From NCBI GenBank assembly GCA_001312405.1, contig BBDR01000010.1, positions 62,001-126,000 on the forward strand: a stretch of 64,000 nt of DNA, read 5' to 3'. This stretch comes from Clostridium sp. NkU-1 (GTDB lineage: Bacteria > Bacillota_A > Clostridia > Lachnospirales > Lachnospiraceae). The position numbers were made by a program, and so were the translations under genes. Under the pieces are notes generated by a model that was given only the letters and a program-made list of their open reading frames with translations, did not search any database and was not told where the DNA came from. Below are positions 42,392 to 53,597 of the stretch, piece after piece; the first letter of the stretch is position 1; each line of letters starts with the position of its first letter.

Positions 42392-42954
42392 CTAACTAAC
42401 AAGAAGAGGCCCATCCTTTTTGGCATAGGTGCAATAAATCATTACCTGATAACCTTCTTTATTAATTATGCAATGAATCAGATTGTTTCCTAGCAATGAA
42501 AAATTAAAGTCTTCTATGTTGATTTCCTTCACCCATGAATTTGAGCTATCAAACGGAAAAGCATTTAGCAGTTCATTTCCATGCATCTGATTATCAGCAA
42601 ATTCAAAGGCAGCAGGTATATCTTTAACAAAATACTTTTCTGTAAAGCGAACCATTTCCTTAACTGTTAGGTTCATTAAAATATCATAGTTTTCACTTAT
42701 TAAAACTTTTTTTCTTAAAATATCTCCAGTAAAAAAAGTGCGATGATTGAAATTCCGAATCGAACTGTTCTAGTTCTCATACATGGACGTTTTGTTTCTA
42801 ATACATAATTGTCTGTTAAATCATTCCAACCCAATTCTTGTGGAATACGATATAAATACATCAAAGCCACAATAACAGGGAAACTATTCCTCCACTTATA
42901 TCTCATTTTTACTGATGAGAAAGCAGAAAGTAATAGTAATCTATTTCTTTTCAT
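42392..42954 (-). CDS. Hypothetical protein upstream of the giant adhesin (two frameshifts)
   Basis: About 187 residues after repair, starting MKRNRLLLLSAFSSVKMRYK. A hydrophobic stretch near residues 65-80 (FGISIIALFYWRYFKK when repaired) is the only possible membrane segment. The C-terminal part includes MNLTVKEMVRFTEKYFVKDI and ends AKKDGPLLVS. Both breaks (about 42732-42738 and 42709-42715) are runs of seven identical bases that should be six. I do not recognise the family. It lies between the giant adhesin and the transglutaminase-like gene on the same strand. Confidence 0.5.
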
Positions 42955-43036
42955 AATTTTATCCTCCGTGATTTATGGAAAAAAAGAAAAGCTACCGATT
43001 AATTTAACCGATAGCTTTTCTTTATGATATTCAATA

Positions 43037-44111
43037 TTAATTAAACTTGATAAACGGTGCCCGCTCTCCATGAATGTATCCATATGCGATATTGGGGAAC
43101 TTTCCATCCACACTTGCTGGAATTTTGTAGCCAGTCGCTTCACAGTATTTCCCTAATTTTGTTAATTCTGACTCACCGTTTAAATAAGCAGATGATGAAT
43201 AGACATCTGCTATGGTAAAATAATTATTTTTCGTGGTTGGTTCATAAGCAAGCCACACACCATCTACCAAAAATGCAGGATAAATATGATTGCCAAAGCC
43301 AAGTCCACTTACAGGTAAGCCTACACAAGCCGAAAGCAGGTATGCAGCACCATTATATCCACTACAGTTTGCTTTTCCATCAATCAGACAGCTGTAAGAA
43401 TATTGGGTTCCTTCATTGTCTAGATAATCCGCCTGTGTGATTCTCTTTGCAATCCGTACTGCTTTTTCATAATCGGAAGCATTTCTCCAGTCAAAGCTAT
43501 TTAAAAAAATTACGGACTTCAGTTGTCAGACGTCCCAACTTTTCCTGATCCACCCCTTCCAATCCAACGGTTGGATAATCCGTTAAGCTCGCAATGGTAG
43601 CCAACTCCCGTCCACCAAAATAGGTAAGAGAAAGAGGGTCTCTATTTTTGACTGCAAGATCAAAAACATATTGCATATGACTATTGGACTCATAGAAAAA
43701 GTTATCCGGATCACTCTTCCATGCAGTTGCACCAGTAATCGGGCTGGTCACAAACCATGATTCCATATATCCTTTTAAGGGATGCTGTGGATCATAATTA
43801 CCTGTGTTAGCCTTAGCTGGTGTGCTAGTATTCTGTGTCTGAACTACACAATTAACAACCCATGCCCCGTCTGTATTAACAGAATAACCGTCAGGAGTAG
43901 TTGTGTTTGCAAGCATCTTAGCATTTGTGTCAAAGAAGTAGGATTTTCCATCAACCCAGTTCCAGCCTGTTGCATAAGTACCGTTATCATTCTGGTATTT
44001 CCATGCAGCACCTTCCTGCTTCCACTGACCTGCAAAAGAAGTGGAAGTTGCCAGGATTCCCATTACCATAGCTACAGATAATATTTTAATAGCAGCGTTA
44101 TTCTTTTTCAT
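43037..44111 (-). CDS. Secreted transglutaminase-like protein with cell-wall-binding repeat (frameshifted)
   Basis: About 357 residues. A signal peptide (KILSVAMVMGILATSTSFAG) is followed by one or two choline-binding-type repeats (GWNWVDGKSYFFDTNAKM, then TTPDGYSVNTDGAWV). The second half carries the papain-like transglutaminase core: the catalytic cysteine in GKANCSGYNGAAYLLSACVG and the histidine in GFGNHIYPAFLVDGVW, with an aspartate expected near ENNYFTIAD-like NNYFTIADV. Such enzymes cross-link, deamidate or cleave proteins at the cell surface. The break at about 43501-43507 is seven T for six. The ATG at 44111 follows GGAGGT. Lying near the giant adhesin, it may process surface proteins, which is inference. 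Confidence 0.78.
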
Positions 44112-44153
44112 ATCCAATGACCTCCCTTATAATCTATTTACAAAATCTCTCAT

Positions 44154-44182
44154 TTGACATTCACACTATTTCATGTTATTCT
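44154..44182 (+). promoter_or_regulatory. Plus-strand promoter of probable antitoxin RNA
   Basis: TTGACA (44154-44159) and TATTCT (44177-44182) are 17 bp apart. No plus-strand gene follows; transcription from here runs into the 3' end of the small toxin gene on the other strand. Confidence 0.6.
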
Positions 44183-44188
44183 AAAGAT

Positions 44189-44284
44189 ACAAAAGGTAGC
44201 CAACTCCACAGAGTGGCTTCCAAATTTAATGGATTATTAAAAAATAATCACCCACAGCTTTGGTCGGCAGGGTGGTTATTTTTT
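44189..44284 (+). ncRNA. Probable antisense antitoxin RNA of a type I toxin-antitoxin pair
   Basis: A transcript of about 95 nt is predicted from the promoter at 44154-44182 to the bidirectional hairpin at 44239-44284. It contains a small stem (AGCCA/TGGCT near 44198-44218) and overlaps the last codons and the terminator of the toxin mRNA in antisense. This convergent layout is the one known from TxpA/RatA and BsrG/SR4 of Bacillus subtilis. The RNA itself is inferred from promoter, terminator and position. Confidence 0.5.
44239..44284. terminator. Bidirectional terminator shared by toxin mRNA and antisense RNA
   Basis: The arms AAATAATCACCC-like and GGGTGGTTATTT-like pair around a 16-base loop, with an A-run before and a T-run after. 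It can therefore end transcription on both strands. Confidence 0.7.
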
Positions 44285-44376
44285 GTATCTTTATCTTTGT
44301 TATTCGCGTATGTTAGGATCGCAACGATCAAAGCCGTAACGTTTACAATAATCATAAATTCCTCATATGTGCTGAT
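44248..44376 (-). CDS. Small hydrophobic toxin, holin-like type I toxin (Hol-Tox/BsrG-like)
   Basis: A 42-residue peptide that reads ISTYEEFMIIVNVTALIVAI then LTYANNKDKDTKNNHPADQS and CG. The STYEEFMII-...-LIVAIL membrane helix followed by a charged tail matches the putative holin-like toxin family (PF16935), peptides that damage the membrane. AGGGAGG lies eight bases before an ATC codon (44374-44376) where relatives have ATG, so the start is ATC or an uncalled ATG; an in-frame GTG at 44385 overlaps the site. A promoter TTGTAA-17 bp-TATAAT sits at 44434-44462. It is too short for ordinary gene callers. An antisense RNA converges on it. Confidence 0.68.
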   Translation of the reverse strand: MSTYEEFMIIVNVTALIVAILTYANNKDKDTKNNHPADQSCG

Positions 44377-44433
44377 AACAACCACCTCCCTTCGGAGATG
44401 GAAATCACCCAGCAGATTGATTACCTACTTCAT

Positions 44434-44462
44434 ATTATACTATATTACGGTCACTTTTACAA
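44434..44462 (-). promoter_or_regulatory. Promoter of the small toxin gene
   Basis: On the minus strand TTGTAA (44457-44462) and a perfect TATAAT (44434-44439) are 17 bp apart, about 50 bp before the toxin ribosome binding site. Confidence 0.65.
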
Positions 44463-44634
44463 ACCTTATTAGTGTTTCAAACAGGCCTTTGAGCATTTTC
44501 TATTAATAACCTTTTCGTCAAAAGCTTTCTCTTCATGTTACCCTTTCATAAACACAAAATGATACAAAGATCTTTTTCTATCGGTTTAACATATTCGATT
44601 GCCAAGGTTCACCGGCCTTTTGGCCGGGCGAAGG

Positions 44635-47600
44635 CTACTGCATAGCAGTAACCACTTTTCCGCCCTGTACCCACTGGCCTTTCTCATTTACTTGATATTG
44701 CCCTTCAATAACGGTTCCCGTAATTAACTTCCCTCTTGTTCCATCAGAAACCGGATTAAGATAATACCAAGCGCCTTCCATGTACTGCCACCCTGTAAGC
44801 ATTTGGCCCTGTGTCCCATCAGATATAGGTTTCAAATAATACAGGTTTCCGTCAGCAGCCATATACCAGCCTGTCACCATAAATCCGTCCTTGTCAAAGC
44901 GATACCAAGAAGCTGAATCCTCTTTTTTTGTTGCGTATGGGTTACTGATATATGCCCATTCATCTGTATAAGTCCGGTTAGACGCAAAGATCCATTTCCC
45001 ATTTGCTACCTGTGTCCAGGTTCCCGTTATTGCTCCGGCTGGAGCTGCCGGTCCCTGGGTATTCCCTGCGGTCGTTACTCCCACGGAATAGAAACCGCCT
45101 CCACCTCCTGAAGAACCTTTTCCACCCCCGCCTCCGGAAGAACTCCCAGAAGTCGTCTGATCTAATACTTTGAAATTAAGGGTTACAGTGACCGGATCAG
45201 ACATCTTTCCATCACTGGTGACTGCACAAACTATTGTCGTTATAGTTCCGGTGTATGGGGATCTTCCCATAGCCTCCTTGATCCAGCTGGCCGTAACCTC
45301 TTGTTTCTCATTGAAAACTACAGGAGTCACGTTTCCTTCCTGATCCACTATAAGGATACCGGCATCAGAGGAACGCCATAAAACATTCTTTTTATCCTGG
45401 CTTCCAGAAGAGTCCGCCCCGCTCCACCGGGTGTATACGGAAGCATTGAATTTCTTACTTTCAAGTCCTTTCCATGAAAGAACGGGATTGTTTGATTTTC
45501 CTGTCTTTGTAAATACCAGGTCAAATTTCTCGCTCTCCCGGTCTGCCTCTATGCATTCCGTCTGGAAGGTTAATGTGACCTTACAGGAAGCGGCCATCTG
45601 GCCGTCTTTTGTTACGGCTGTGATCTCCACGTTCTTTTCTGCCCGGTACGGTGCCTTTGAAAGTGCCTCTTTGATCCACGGTGCTCCATCAACCGGAGTC
45701 ACATTTCCTTCCTGATCCACCTTTACTGCTTCTGGATCAGAAGAGATCCATAAAACGTTGCGGTCATAAGGCTTATGCACTGCGGTATCCTCCACCTCCG
45801 GAAGAACGGCTGCTAACAATTTTTTTGATTCAAAGCCGGTCTTTTGGACCGTTTCAGAATGGATATCTCCTACCTTCTGATACCCAAGACTGTAAGTAAG
45901 AGCCGTCTGATCCAGGGGGATTCCTTCTGGAACAATCCGTGTCTGATCGTTAGTCATAAATTTTACTGTCACCTGGCATGTAGCTGAAGCCTGATTTCCA
46001 AGCTTGTCCTTTCCGTTTACGGTAACAGTCACGTCCCGGCTTCCAGCCCCGGATATCTTTGCATACTTATCATTCTCCCGGATTCCGTTATCCGTTGCCA
46101 TGATATTTCTGATCCAGGCGGAATCCTTAAGGGCTGAAACTGATGCTTCCCGGTAAGCTTGGTTGTCTTGGGATACTAAGACCACCGCTGGATCCGAACT
46201 TGTCCAGGTTACTTCATTTCTGGAGAAAAAGTCCGGTGTAAAGGTTGCCGTTAATGATTGGGGAGCCGTTACTGTCACCGTTTCCTGCGGATTGGTCCGG
46301 TCCCCGGTTAAGGTCCTTGTTACCGTATAGGCAAGAGCCTGTTTATCAAGTGCCGCCCCTTCCGTTGCCACTAAGGTATTATCCAGGATCTGAAATGTAA
46401 CGTTGATCCGGCTATTTGCTATACAGGGCTTTCCTTCAAAGGAAGCAGAGGGCCGGGTCTGTGCTGTCAGAACTGCAACACCGCCGTTCTGATGACCAGC
46501 TCCATAAATCGTGTTCGGTATCTTATATTGATAATTTCCATCCTCCTGGGTTCTCTCCGCAGCTTCAATGATGCTTGTAAAAAAGGAGGAGGAAAGGTTT
46601 ACGGAAAGGCTGGCCGATTTGGCGGTATAGCCATCGGTTTCCTCATCATTGTTTTTCGCCAGGTTTATAAGCTGGGGATCATCAATGCTCCACTTCACCC
46701 GGTTATCTTCCACATCATTATTAGTATCAATAATGGCTTTGATATTCACCGGCTGAACCTCAGTTCCCTGCTCTAACACTCCGTTGATATAGCGGGCAAT
46801 AAGCTTACCTTCCTTATTCCGGATTTCTGTAGTCTTTACTGGACTTTTCCGATTTCCTGTCCTGGTCTGTACTACTGCAAAAGTATAATCCTCCGGTTCC
46901 ACCTTGATGGACACGGCCACTTTTTTTATAGACCGCTGATACGGATATATCTTCCTGCGGCATGAAAAAGGTATAGGCATGACTGCCGTCTGAATAGGTA
47001 GTACTCTTCTTTATTCCTTTACTGTTGGTGTAAGTTGGAGTCCCTTCCATCTGGTATTTTTCTGAATCCGTATTCCTGGGGGTCGTTGTCACACAGACCG
47101 TTGTCGCGGCTGCAATGGCTCCCCGATGTTCCTTATCAAGGGGCCTGGAATATTGGGAGCTGCCTCTTACTTCAAGGGTAGCAACATCATAAAAGTTCTG
47201 GCCATTTGCCACCGTGTCGATCTGGTTTACGTTTAACAGATATCCTCTCACCGGACGGCCCAGGGAATTGGGGGCAAAATGATCCAGGATATAATCTCCG
47301 CTTTCCTCATCTATGACTGTCAGGATGCCGTTCTCCAATTCTTCATAGAAATACTGATCTGTGATAGTCTTTTTCGCTCCGCCTTGCACTAGAGTGTAGT
47401 ACAGATCCCCAGAATGCCAGTATCCTACATGGGCAGCATAGCTATAATCATTATCATCGCTGATCTCTGATCCGCATACATTGGCACTAATCTTGCTCTC
47501 GGAATCCGCAAACAGATAGGCCACATCCTCTATGTAATTAAAGTTTGTTGCGGCTCCCTGCCTCGTCCCGATGAAGGTCCCCTCTCTTGCCAGGGACCCA

Positions 47601-48848
47601 AGCTGGGAGTTTCCGATAGTCCCTTCAAACCGTGCCACTTTTATCTTCCCGGCTGCATATCTTCCGGTGATGCCGCCGATGGCCGTTGAATGATAGCCGC
47701 CGATGGTTCCGCTGACATGGGTATTGTAAATATAAGCTGCGTTCTGGTATCCAACGATCCCGCCAATGTAGCCAGTCCCCTGGACTCTGGCCGTGGTTCC
47801 ATCTCCGGTAGAAACATCTGAGTCTGCAATATAGGAATCCGATGCAATCCCAGCAATCCCACCAACATAAATTACATCCGTTCCGCCGGTGGCATCAATC
47901 ATCACCTTTTCACAGGTTGCATTTTCAATAACGGTACCGCTGATCTCTCCCGCGATTCCCCCGGCAATGCCAGTGGAACGGATATAGGCGTTTTTCACGG
48001 TCACGTTCCTGATCTGGGAATCCTCTGCATATCCGGCCACAACTCCGATCCTGTCTTTTCCTTTAATCTCGCTGCTATCCGGAATGATAGTCACGTCATG
48101 GATTCTTGCATCCGTGACTGCCCCGAAAAGTCCGACATTGTTATAGCCAGCAAATGAGGTAATCTTTAAGTTCTTGATGGCATAGCCTTTTCCATCAAAT
48201 TCCCCGCTGAAAGGATAGGGGACCGCACTGGAATTTTCTGCGGAGTCCCGATAAAAACCGATGGGTATCCAGTCCACTCCCTGTAAATCAATGTTTCCTC
48301 CAAGGGCGAAATAACATCCGGAATAGACACCGGCATATTTCGCTCCCTCGGCATCCGGAACAGTCATTCCCATGGCGGCCAATTCTGAAAATCCCATGAG
48401 TTGTTCCCTGTTCTTGATCAGGTAAGGTTTTTTCTTTTGTACCCTCCCCCTGGGTTCCGCTTAAAAACTCAAAGCTTGTCTTTCCTGCCCATGTATCCCA
48501 GATATCTCCCAGGGAACTGGAAGCAGCGGCCTTTACCGCCATTTTAGCGGGAAGAATTGTAGGAAGTTCCTTCGGTGCCTCTATCGCTTCGGAAGGAGTG
48601 GCTTCTCTGAAATTCTCTTCTTCCCTTTCTTCTGTTTCTAAACCGAATTCCAGCTCCCCGCCGGTTTCGTTCTCCTCCACCTCCTCATTGTCTCCTGTAT
48701 CACGGTCTGCCTCAGAGGGGGTAGCTGTATGTATTGCATTTTCAATGGTTTGTCCATTTTCTGCATACACCGCCCAAGGCGGTACTGCTGTTATTGCCAT
48801 GGCTGCACACATAACGTATGCCAGCCCTCTTACAAGTCCTTTTCTCAT
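44635..48848 (-). CDS. Large secreted protein: GLUG repeats, Ig-like domains, cell-wall-binding repeats (two frameshifts)
   Basis: About 1,404 residues. It has a signal peptide (GLVRGLAYVMCAAMAITAVP), then an acidic Glu/Thr-rich spacer. A GLUG-type beta-helix region follows (GEFDGKGYAIKNLKITSFAG, NVGLFGAVTDARIHDVTI, YVGGIAGIASDSYIADSDV, YIGGIVGYQNAAYIYNTHV). Several bacterial Ig-like domains occupy about 45.2-46.9 kb (VLWRSSDAGILIVDQEGNVT). A Gly/Ser linker (SSGGGGGKGSSGGGGG) leads to choline-binding-type repeats (MLTGWQYMEGAWYYLNPVSD). It is probably held to wall carbohydrates without covalent links. Breaks are at about 48428-48433 (A-run one too long) and about 46921-46927 (seven A for six). 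The role, likely adhesion, is inference. Confidence 0.78.
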
Positions 48849-48868
48849 TATTCCTCCTTACTGAATTA

Positions 48869-49180
48869 ATCCAAATACCATCTTCAACTACTAGATGTCC
48901 ATCTGGAATCCTTTCATCCTGATACATGAAACCAAACGGCCTACCCGGCTTTATAAATAACTCCATCACATTTACCTCCATAATAGGTTTGTGATTCATT
49001 CTGCCCAATAAAGCCGTACCATCTCCTATCCACTTTTTGTCAGCCCATAAGTACCTTTGCAGTGACTGGATCAAAGAAGTACCTCTTACCTCTATTAGCA
49101 CATAATTCCAGCCATTTATGACGCCAAAACTTATCTCCTGCTATTTTCTTATCCACTCCATCTACCCTTTATCCCCCAAC
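48869..49180 (-). pseudogene. Remnant of a cell-wall-binding repeat protein
   Basis: Three frames carry pieces of choline-binding-type repeats in order: NRGKRYFFDPVTAKVLMG near 49040-49100, a middle part with RRWYGFIGQNESQTYYGG, and KPGRPFGFMYQDERIPDGHL then VVEDGIWIN at about 48869-48955. At least two stops or shifts separate them within 300 bases and no start is seen. This is denser damage than in the neighbouring genes, so it looks truly decayed. It ends just upstream of the 44635-48848 gene. Confidence 0.55.
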
Positions 49181-49283
49181 TCCTTTCGTTTGGAATGTAC
49201 TGCAGGAACATGGTTAAAAAAACAAACCGGATAATATCAATATGGCAGCTTCAAGAAATAATAACGACTCCTAAAAATCTTTC

Positions 49284-51610
49284 CTATCCCTGCAGGACTG
49301 CCATGGCCGGCCTGATACCAAAGTCCGTCTCCTTTACACTTACTGGCTGAATATTTCCATCTACCAGACTGACCCCATAGATCCCATCTCCATAAAGGAA
49401 GTCTTCCAATCCATCATCCTGCGGGGTACGAAGATAATATCCTTTAGAATAAGCGGAAACCTGCGATTCCGGATTGTTTGTTTCACTTCCATAAAACTTC
49501 CAGAGAACATTCCGGTACTTAAGCGCCTCATCCACTGACAAAATAAATACTTTATCCTGTATAAGCTGAAACACCTCCTTACCAGCCTTAAGGCTGCTGT
49601 CATCTAACTGCTCATAGTATCCCTTCCATGTAGCCCCTATGTATGACCTGGTAATTCCGATATATGTTTCATGGACAAAATCATCTGAAGCATGACTCAG
49701 AAGCCATTCTCGGATATTGGAGTGCTTATAATTGTTATTAAACCCAAAACTCAGTTTCTTCGCCGCTCCATCCAGATCAAACCGGATCACACTGTCACAA
49801 AGAAACAGCGCTGTCCGCTGATTGTTGCCCATGGTATCCTCATAATCTTCATCGATGCAGCGGAATAGGTAAATCTTGTTTCCAATGGTCCGGACCTGTA
49901 CATCACCGATATGGTAATGTACGGTTTCTAGCGTTTTGCCAGTGGATTCATAACAGATATCACAAATTCCATCATGATCTGCATCCACATGTCCAATCGC
50001 AGGCAGTATCACAATTTCTTCCTTTCCACATTTCCGGCACCGGACCGTTTCATGGCCGTTTGCCGTACATGTGGCATTGATTCTATCCTCAACCTGGTAA
50101 TCATGGCTACATGTGCTTTCATCATATTTTTTTTCAAAGCCTACTCTTACAACTGTGTATTCCTCATAAGCTATCGTAAATTCATCCATGACCAGCTCAG
50201 ATAAGTTCTTAATATTTTGGAATGTCTGACTTACGATTACGGTACTTGGCACATGCCGCTTTGCAATAAGATAGATTTCCTTCCGCTCCGTACCATCTGC
50301 CATTGACACTAAATTAAGAAGCCTTTCATTACTTTCCTCTTTACTCTTTGTAATGAGCTGCTGGTATGATGACTTCTGGCCGCTAAGTCTAAAATCTGCC
50401 ATCTTTGAAACCTCCAGCCATTTTTCCAGCTTGTCTTTGGCTTCCTGATCCGGTTCCTCGTCTTCAGGAAGGCAATCTCCTTTTTCAAATTCAATGTAGT
50501 ATTTTTGAATCCCATTACCGTTTACAATGACATTCCACGGACTTGATACAAGAGAATGATAATAATACTGATCCGTCCCTAATATAGTTTCCGGAAAGTC
50601 AACGGTAAGCGGCCAGCCCTCTTCTGTACATCCCTGCTGGGCTTTCAATATCTCGTTGTTGTGATTCCCCCTTTCAACAAAATAGAGATTCCATTCAACT
50701 TTTTTTTGGCCTCCGAAGGGGAAGCCACGTTTTCTCTCTCATAATAGATGTTCAGGACCATTTGATTACTGATCAGCCTAAAGCTTTCCTTCTGCCCTCC
50801 GCACAACTTATAACCGTCAATTATCGGCGGTATAATATCAATCATTTCTCCTTCTGTCCCCACACCAGCCACCGCCTGCAATACGGTTTTATTTTTGATA
50901 TCTAGATACCGCACCGAGTATCTGTACTGCATTTCTGGCTCCTCGGTTCCCTCCAAGATTTCCTCCGACACCGGAATCTCCGGCTCAGTTTCCGATTCTC
51001 CCTTTCCTGGTACCAGATCCTTTGAACTACTGTCTGGCTTTGTGCCATATCTGGTCTCGGATCACCCCCCTGGCTCCCTGATCCACCGCCACCAGAGCTC
51101 CCATTGGAAATTTCACCTGCCAATGTTGACTTTTTAGTATTGGTTGTCTGTATTCCTTTTCCAGATACATACTGTATCGTGCCGTTTTCATCGATCCAAG
51201 CCCCGGAAGAATCTATGGAATACCCATCCGGAGTTTTTTTCACTTATGTACATAGCCCCTTCGGGATGATTAATTCCAGATTGTTCGGTAAGGTAATAAC
51301 AGCATCCATCTATCCATTGCCAGCCGGTGAGCATCTTCCCCTTTGTCCCATCAGAGACAGGGTTTAAAAAAATACCATTTGCCATCGATCAGCCGCCAGC
51401 CAGTAACCATATAACTGTTATCGCCAAAGTAATACCAAGCCCCCTCAATCAGCCTCCAGGCATTCTTTTCGTAAATTTGATTTTCCCCATAGATCCAATG
51501 GCTATCCTTTTGTATCCATGCACCATAACTTGGAATTGAAATACTCGTTACCATTAATACTGTGCTCAATAAAGCAAAACATTTTTTTTCTGTCCAGTAT
51601 AATCTTTCAT
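49284..51610 (-). CDS. Secreted protein with cell-wall-binding repeats and C-terminal DUF6273-like domain (about five frameshifts)
   Basis: About 775 residues. The ATG at 51610 follows AAGGAG. A signal peptide (ALLSTVLMVTSISIPSYGAW) is followed by choline-binding-type repeats (WRLIEGAWYYFGDNSYMVTG, GKMLTGWQWIDGCCYYL). A Gly/Ser linker (NGSSGGGGSGSQGG) leads to a MucBP-like segment (YSVRYLDIKNKTVLQAVAG). A Cys-rich zinc-ribbon-like section has CTANGHETVRCRKCGKEEIV and DADHDGICDICYESTG. The C-terminal part (YYLRTPQDDGLEDFLYGDG then ETDFGIRPAM) resembles DUF6273. Breaks are at about 51578-51585, 51365-51371, 51234-51240, 51065 and 50700-50707, mostly A/T runs. Its role is unknown; it shares the linker style of the protein at 44635-48848. 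Confidence 0.72.
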
Positions 51611-53597
51611 CACTCCTTACTATTTGTTATTTCTCCTGCCTAACCTGCTTTCTTGAGTAAATCCCTCAGTTACTCACTTAACAACTTACAACCACTGCAA
51701 TCTTTTCGTACTAAATAGAACAGGCCGGTATATAACAGCAGTGCTTACAATTTGTTGCATAAGAAGGGATAAATGGCTTCTGTATTGTTTAATCCTTTAA
51801 ATTCTTCCTGCCAAAAGCAGTTTTATGGAGAAAAGTATAATGGTATTCTTGTTATAAATTTATTGACAAAATTATGGAAATAAAATGGAGAAGTAAATAA
51901 AAATCCAAAGAAGGAACATCTAATTGCCGGAATGGCTGATAAACTTGATATGCTAAAAGTTACATTTTTTTTAGAAAGAACTCCGATATCTATTAAATCC
52001 GCACAATGATTTGTTACAAAAAATTTTTAAATATCTGGTCGCTTAATCGCCATACCATATCCATCCGCCTATCAGTGAATTAAGTTCAAAGAAAAAGTGG
52101 ATTTTCTCAAAGCATTATTTAAAAAATGTAACCCATTTTACCGAATATAGCCTTGCAGTCCAGTTAAATGCAAACCACAAAATACACTTATGAAAGGATA
52201 AGACGAAAAAAAAGAATGTAAGTTATGAGATAGAGGTCAGAAATGTAAATCAGAAGATAACATATGCTTTGAAGTCATGATATTTACCTCAATCAATACG
52301 CTCCATAAGACTTGTTGAAAATTCTCCGATAGAAAAAAAATACATCACTCCTTTCAGACGGATATTTCACATGAAATAAAAGTCAAAAAAAACTCACTCC
52401 CAAAGATTTCCCAGCCACGAAACAGTGCACCATTTATCGATACCTATACATATAAACATAATCATAAATAAAAATATTAAGTTCACGGGACAGTATTAAA
52501 GTACTGCATAAAATGGTCCTAAAATATTGGACTCATAATAAAAGGAACAATGAAATACACAGAATAAGCCTCCTATCACCTTTGTGACAGCAAACATGAA
52601 AAAAAATCACTAAATACAATTATTAAAAATAGGGATTTGCAAAAAGGACCCAGAAATGGGAAAGTTATTTCCTGATTCAACAGGCAATTACATGAGACCA
52701 GAAACAGATTTGATTAATATGAATTTTAAAGGAATTATGTTCAAAGATAACTAATGGAAATGCGGACATTTAATATACTACCAATAAAATAAATCAAGCA
52801 AAATTATAAAAACAAAAAAAACTTATTTATTAGAATGAATCATAAAATCATTGCACACCTCCAATAAAGCCTAATACTATACACGGCATATCAATGTTAT
52901 AAACGGGAATATTTGTCGATACTGACTTGAAAAATCAAATGATTGCTGTAATACTATTTTTAATAAATCCATCAAAAACTTACATAAATTAAGAATAGAA
53001 ATAAAAATCAACCAGACCTTTTCTCCTACAGTAAATAAAGGTTTTAATGGACCAGGTAAATGGACCAAACCTCCTGGTTCTCCAATCAATCCAAACCTCT
53101 TCTGCTTTGCAAATCCGCATTTACCAATCGGACACCCCATTTAAAGAAAAAAACTCCCTGCAATGCAAGGAGCCTTCTAACCGTACATTTATCACATCAA
53201 ACGGTAAAAGGTATCACCCAAACTGCTTTTTTGTCACCAGGTAACAAAATACCAAACAAGCTGCTTCCTGACTTCTATTACAGTATACAACAAACTTAGC
53301 AGAAAATCAACCTGCTCATACGTGATATATGCAAGCTATATTTTAAAACAATATGTACTCCTTCCATAACTTCACACTAATATCCCAGATAATTTATAAC
53401 AAAAAAAAGCTTTATCCCCTCATCACATCCCCTCACAGTTCCCTATGTTAATTCTTTGCTGAATAAAAACATATACCCCCTATAATAATTACCGTCCAAC
53501 CACAACTCCCAACATTAAAAACCTCAATTATTCCTTTTTCAGGACATATCATACCCCTCTTAATATTCCCCAAACTCACTATAATATCTGATTCCTG
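51611..53597. other. A+T-rich stretch of about 2 kb without recognisable genes
   Basis: The composition is visibly richer in A and T than the flanks. No frame longer than 87 codons is open, and none has a ribosome binding site with a recognisable product. The only clear element is a hairpin at 53153-53171 (minus strand CTCCTTGC-ATT-GCAGGGAG followed by seven T). This suggests a minus-strand transcript, perhaps a small RNA, arising between it and the deacetylase gene. Many A-runs and short inverted repeats are present. Confidence 0.6.
53153..53171 (-). terminator. Rho-independent terminator inside the A+T-rich region
   Basis: An 8-bp stem with one G-T pair and a 3-base loop is followed on the minus strand by TTTTTTT. 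The nearest upstream gene on that strand, the deacetylase, ends 427 bases earlier. Confidence 0.65.

Noticed and set aside
44117..44506. 129-codon plus-strand reading frame over the toxin locus
   Set aside because: It has no ribosome binding site, overlaps the toxin gene in antisense and the bidirectional terminator, and its peptide has no recognisable features.
52877..53140. 87-codon minus-strand reading frame in the A+T-rich stretch
   Set aside because: It has no ribosome binding site and no recognisable features, and the surrounding region is non-coding in character.
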